From: Gemmataceae bacterium
GTDB taxonomy: Bacteria > Planctomycetota > Planctomycetia > Gemmatales > Gemmataceae
Direction of reading: 5' to 3'
Assembly (NCBI GenBank): GCA_009691815.1
Contig: SIAL01000007.1
Span: 1 to 27,303, forward strand
DNA length: 27,303 bases
Part shown: in pieces, positions 24,403 to 27,303 of the stretch
Layout: each line of letters begins with the position of its first letter
Position numbering within the stretch: position 1 is the stretch's first letter
Program-made: the position numbers and the translations under genes
Notes under the pieces: model-generated
What the model saw: only the letters and a program-made list of their open reading frames with translations
Database searches by the model: none
Told to the model about the DNA's origin: nothing

Positions 24403-26768
24403 CACTTCCCAGAATGAAGGATTCGGCTCGTTTTTTTCATCTTTCCGCCATGACTATTTCGGTGATCCTTTTGGCCTTGGCGGAAACTCCTTTTCCCGGA
24501 GGGCCCTTTGGATTTGGATTATTGGGCGGGTCGATTCTAGTCCTATTCAAAATGCTGTTTTGGCCGGCAAAAAAAGATCTTTCCGACCCCTTAGGCTATG
24601 CTTTGGGGGGGATGATTGCCGTCCTTGGTTTGGGTTGGATTCTCCTAAGGTTGCACCCATATAATACCCTCTTTGTATTGCCCATTTGGCTGATTCCCAA
24701 GGATGATTTATCCAACATTCCCATTCAACTTGCCATCATCCCTTGTGTTGGTCCGCTTTTGCCGCCTCTTTTGATCATCAAATTATCGGTTCGTCAACTT
24801 CCCCGTGATTTTTGGGTGGAACAGGCCATGGCCCTTGCGATGGTTTCAATCGCATGTATGCTCTGTTCGGACATCTCCTTTGGCATTTTGTTGATGGTGT
24901 ATTTCATTGTTGCCATGACCGCTTTTGCTTTAAGGGAACAGGCCTATTGGAGGTCCCAAGCAGGTTTTGACTCTGATTTTGGAAGCACTTTTCAGGGTTT
25001 TGGCAATGACGATGGAATTCGAGGCCATGCGTTTGCGAATCTACCCTGGGCTCCAAGGATCACCCGCTGGTTTTGGTGGTCGTTTTTGTCTAGTTTGGCA
25101 CTCTTTTTTTTCCTCCCAAGATTTGATATTCCTTCGTGGGATCCATTAGAACGGTTTAGTCCATCCAAGCGCGCAAACTCCGGTTTTGCTCACGAGGTCA
25201 ACACCAACCTTGAAGGGAATATCGCCTTATCCGATATGATGGCCTTTACTTTGGAAGCCAAGGGAGCCAATGGCCCGGCACAATTGGCCCCCGGTCAGCT
25301 CTTTCGGGGTATGTATTTGGACCATTACGAAAAAGGGTTTTGGACGCAAAAAATCCTGCGCCGAGGCACCACGTTACCCTTGCAATCTCGCCCCTCTTAC
25401 ATCCAACCGGGGCAAACTCATTTAACATTTCGGGTTAATCCAAGCAAAGTTGGAGGAGTGTTTCTTGCGGATCCTATCGACCTTAGGGTTGTTGGATCCG
25501 ATGTATTTATCCCTGTCATTGTTCAAAAAGAAGATGCCAATACCCCAACATTTCTGGTAAATGGGCTCACTATTTTTCCACACCCGGCGGTTACCAAAGT
25601 GAAATCAGAGGTAATTTACCAACAAGTACTCATAACCCGGCCCGAAATGGATAAGCAATCCGCCTTTGGGGATCCAACGGCTGGCCACCTAACCGACCTT
25701 CTTGAACCGAAAATCCCGGCACTTGCCAAACAGGCATTGGAAATTATCTCGGAACTTCGAACCGAATCCCTTAAAGATTTGGGTAATATCGGACCTTTGG
25801 CGGAAACTTTGGTTTTCGCCCTTAATTGGACGACCCCACTAAAATACCAGCAAGCAATCGCTCGCACATTAAGCAATTATCTGGCCTATTCCGGTAAATA
25901 TACTTATTCTTTGTCCGTGAAACGACAGGATCATTCCTTGAATCCAACCGAAGACTTTCTCAAAAACACCCGGGCCGGCCATTGTGAACTTTTTGCATCC
26001 TCCTTAATTTTAATGCTACGATCCCTTGGCATCCCCTCAAGGATGGTTGTTGGCTACAAAGGCGCCGATTATGATGGGGATGGGTTTTATACCGTTCGGC
26101 AAAAAAATGCCCATGCTTGGGTGGAAGTGTTGGTCCCAAGGCTAAATTCTGGCGGATCACCGATTGTTGATAGAGACTCCAAAATGATTATGGATTGGGT
26201 TTCATTTGATCCCACACCGGAATCTATGGGGGCCGAGTTGGAAATCGATACGATGGATATTTTGGCCCGCCTGTTTCAGGAAACTCAGGAGGCCACCGAA
26301 AAACTTTGGCGAACACTTTTTATCGACTATAATGCGGAATCCGCCTTGGAACAACTCCTTCAAATCTGGAATCGTGGCCCATTGCGCCGATCCCTGATTC
26401 TTATGATTGGAGCTTGGGTTGTAGTCTTGTTGGTTGCCGCTATTCTTGCCTTTAGGAAAGGGTGGAACCGTTGGTCGAATGCCAAACGGCAACGCCTTTG
26501 CGAATATCCTTGGGACCTGTTGTTGCGCATCGTCGGTGGCAAAGACCTTCATCCCTTGCCTGGCCAAACCCCATCGGAGTTTGCCAAAGTAATCACCCGA
26601 CGATTGGAACAATCCCAAACCCTACAAGCATTTGCTCACTATCCAAAACAGCTGGTTGAAAATTACCAAAATTCCCGCTTTGGTAACCTGCCACGAACGG
26701 ATCAGGAGGCGGAAGACAAACGCCGTTTGGGATTGCTCCGGTCCAAAATGACTCATACGAAATGGTAA
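24399..26768 (+). CDS. TgpA-like membrane transglutaminase (DUF3488/transglutaminase core/DUF4129)
   Basis: The 789-residue protein starts with about six to seven membrane helices (about 15-235, DUF3488/TgpA_N type). An outside domain follows, with the transglutaminase-like triad intact: C529 in AGHCELFAS, H572 in NAHAWVEV and D604 in SFDPTPE. A further membrane helix lies at about 665-685, then a cytoplasmic tail of DUF4129 type (TPSEFAKVITRRLEQ). In Pseudomonas, TgpA is an essential periplasmic transglutaminase; the role here, cross-linking or protein cleavage in the envelope, is inferred. I chose the ATG at 24399, which overlaps the DUF58 stop (ATGA) and has GGGTGG three bases before it, over a TTG at 24369. 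Confidence 0.95.
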   Translation: MTLPRMKDSARFFHLSAMTISVILLALAETPFPGGPFGFGLLGGSILVLFKMLFWPAKKDLSDPLGYALGGMIAVLGLGWILLRLHPYNTLFVLPIWLIPKDDLSNIPIQLAIIPCVGPLLPPLLIIKLSVRQLPRDFWVEQAMALAMVSIACMLCSDISFGILLMVYFIVAMTAFALREQAYWRSQAGFDSDFGSTFQGFGNDDGIRGHAFANLPWAPRITRWFWWSFLSSLALFFFLPRFDIPSWDPLERFSPSKRANSGFAHEVNTNLEGNIALSDMMAFTLEAKGANGPAQLAPGQLFRGMYLDHYEKGFWTQKILRRGTTLPLQSRPSYIQPGQTHLTFRVNPSKVGGVFLADPIDLRVVGSDVFIPVIVQKEDANTPTFLVNGLTIFPHPAVTKVKSEVIYQQVLITRPEMDKQSAFGDPTAGHLTDLLEPKIPALAKQALEIISELRTESLKDLGNIGPLAETLVFALNWTTPLKYQQAIARTLSNYLAYSGKYTYSLSVKRQDHSLNPTEDFLKNTRAGHCELFASSLILMLRSLGIPSRMVVGYKGADYDGDGFYTVRQKNAHAWVEVLVPRLNSGGSPIVDRDSKMIMDWVSFDPTPESMGAELEIDTMDILARLFQETQEATEKLWRTLFIDYNAESALEQLLQIWNRGPLRRSLILMIGAWVVVLLVAAILAFRKGWNRWSNAKRQRLCEYPWDLLLRIVGGKDLHPLPGQTPSEFAKVITRRLEQSQTLQAFAHYPKQLVENYQNSRFGNLPRTDQEAEDKRRLGLLRSKMTHTKW

Positions 26769-26772
26769 TTTC

Positions 26773-27303
26773 ATGGATTTGAAACAGTGGGAAATCATTC
26801 TGTCACAATCCTTTGATGACAGCCGATTAAGTGACTCGGAAAAGGTAGCGATTAATCAGTGGATCGCTCCCCACCGAACGGACGAACAGGCGTTAACCCT
26901 TCTTAGGGCTTCCCTCTTTCAATTTGCCCGCGAACACGCCGGTTCACCTGAACAAACCAAGCTCATCGAATGGTTAGGGAAAACCGTAAAACTCCTCCTT
27001 CCTCTTACCCAAAAAGAGGACCACGGTCCTGTGGTTTTATTCGCCCCCGAAGACTGCGTGGCGGAACGGATTGCCGGGTTGTTTCATGATGCCAAAGAAA
27101 CAGTAAGCGTCTGCGTGTTCACCATTACGGACAATTTTCTAACCGATGCCATTCTTGCTGCCCACAATCGAGGGGTTCTGATTAGGATTCTAACGGACAA
27201 TCAAAAATCCTCCGATGATGGTTCGGATATCCACCTTTTGGAGACGGCGGGGATCCAAGTCGTCCGCGACCGGTCCGAGGCACATATGCACCACAAGTTT
27301 GCC
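26773..27303 (+). CDS. Phospholipase D-like protein (3' end outside window)
   Basis: Manual translation from the ATG at 26773 gives 177 codons with no stop before the right edge. The first 90 residues are acidic-helical with no domain I recognise (DDSRLSDSEKVAINQWI, then a Leu-rich helix), loosely like a TerB-style all-helix region. From about 93 the sequence fits the PLD superfamily: VVLFAPEDCVAERIAGLFHDAKETVSVCVFTITD, then a VLIRILTDN strand, and an H173-x-K175 pair in MHHKFA, the start of a HxK(x4)D motif cut by the edge. It should hydrolyse or transfer phosphodiester bonds, possibly a PLD-like nuclease; only one HKD is visible. It begins four bases after the transglutaminase stop, so it ends or continues the MoxR operon. 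Confidence 0.88.
   Translation, partial: MDLKQWEIILSQSFDDSRLSDSEKVAINQWIAPHRTDEQALTLLRASLFQFAREHAGSPEQTKLIEWLGKTVKLLLPLTQKEDHGPVVLFAPEDCVAERIAGLFHDAKETVSVCVFTITDNFLTDAILAAHNRGVLIRILTDNQKSSDDGSDIHLLETAGIQVVRDRSEAHMHHKFA

Noticed and set aside
1..27303. CRISPR arrays, tRNA/rRNA genes, transposases, phage or defence islands
   Set aside because: No regularly spaced repeats, cloverleaf-like segments or matching protein motifs were seen; the PLD-like gene alone does not make a defence system.

Overview
The window is a stretch of bacterial chromosome, almost certainly from a member of the Planctomycetota. The main evidence is a giant secreted protein combining planctomycete-type cytochrome, DUF1549 and DUF1553 domains, three Tat-exported DUF1501 proteins, and a Ser/Thr kinase fused to a periplasmic-binding domain. 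By eye the G+C content is moderate (around half). Neighbouring genes are densely packed, with 1-13 nt overlaps. No tRNA, rRNA, insertion sequence, phage gene or CRISPR array was seen. The genus cannot be told from the sequence; Gemmatales-like is only a guess.

Region 1 (1-9084) is an exported-protein locus. On the minus strand, a 1377-residue diheme cytochrome/LamG/DUF1553 protein overlaps a DUF1501 gene that runs off the left edge. Diverging from it across a 374-bp gap is a plus-strand operon: DUF1501, a soluble protein of unknown function, and a second DUF1501. The gap contains a good sigma-70-like promoter for the plus-strand genes. Such gene sets are widespread and strongly expanded in planctomycetes; their exact chemistry is largely unproven.

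Region 2 (9093-16528) holds metabolism and sensing genes. On the minus strand lie a beta-carbonic anhydrase, biosynthetic arginine decarboxylase (speA) and class 1B dihydroorotate dehydrogenase (pyrD, joined to speA by a TAATG overlap). Diverging from the carbonic anhydrase is a membrane Ser/Thr kinase whose outside part looks like a urea/amide-binding protein (UrtA type), followed 26 nt later by a bestrophin-family anion channel. The grouping of CO2/bicarbonate enzymes, a urea-type sensor and a possible bicarbonate channel is the most suggestive functional association in the window, but the link is inference.

Region 3 (16636-20806, minus strand) holds an ABC-2 type exporter (ATPase then permease), threonine synthase and a small TPR-like protein. 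The glutamate dehydrogenase gene diverges from the ABC ATPase.

Region 4 (22259-27303, plus strand) is a tightly coupled operon: a possible 14-residue leader peptide, MoxR AAA ATPase, DUF58 protein, TgpA-like membrane transglutaminase, and a phospholipase D-like protein cut by the right edge. MoxR-DUF58-transglutaminase is a widely conserved trio thought to act in envelope protein assembly or processing.
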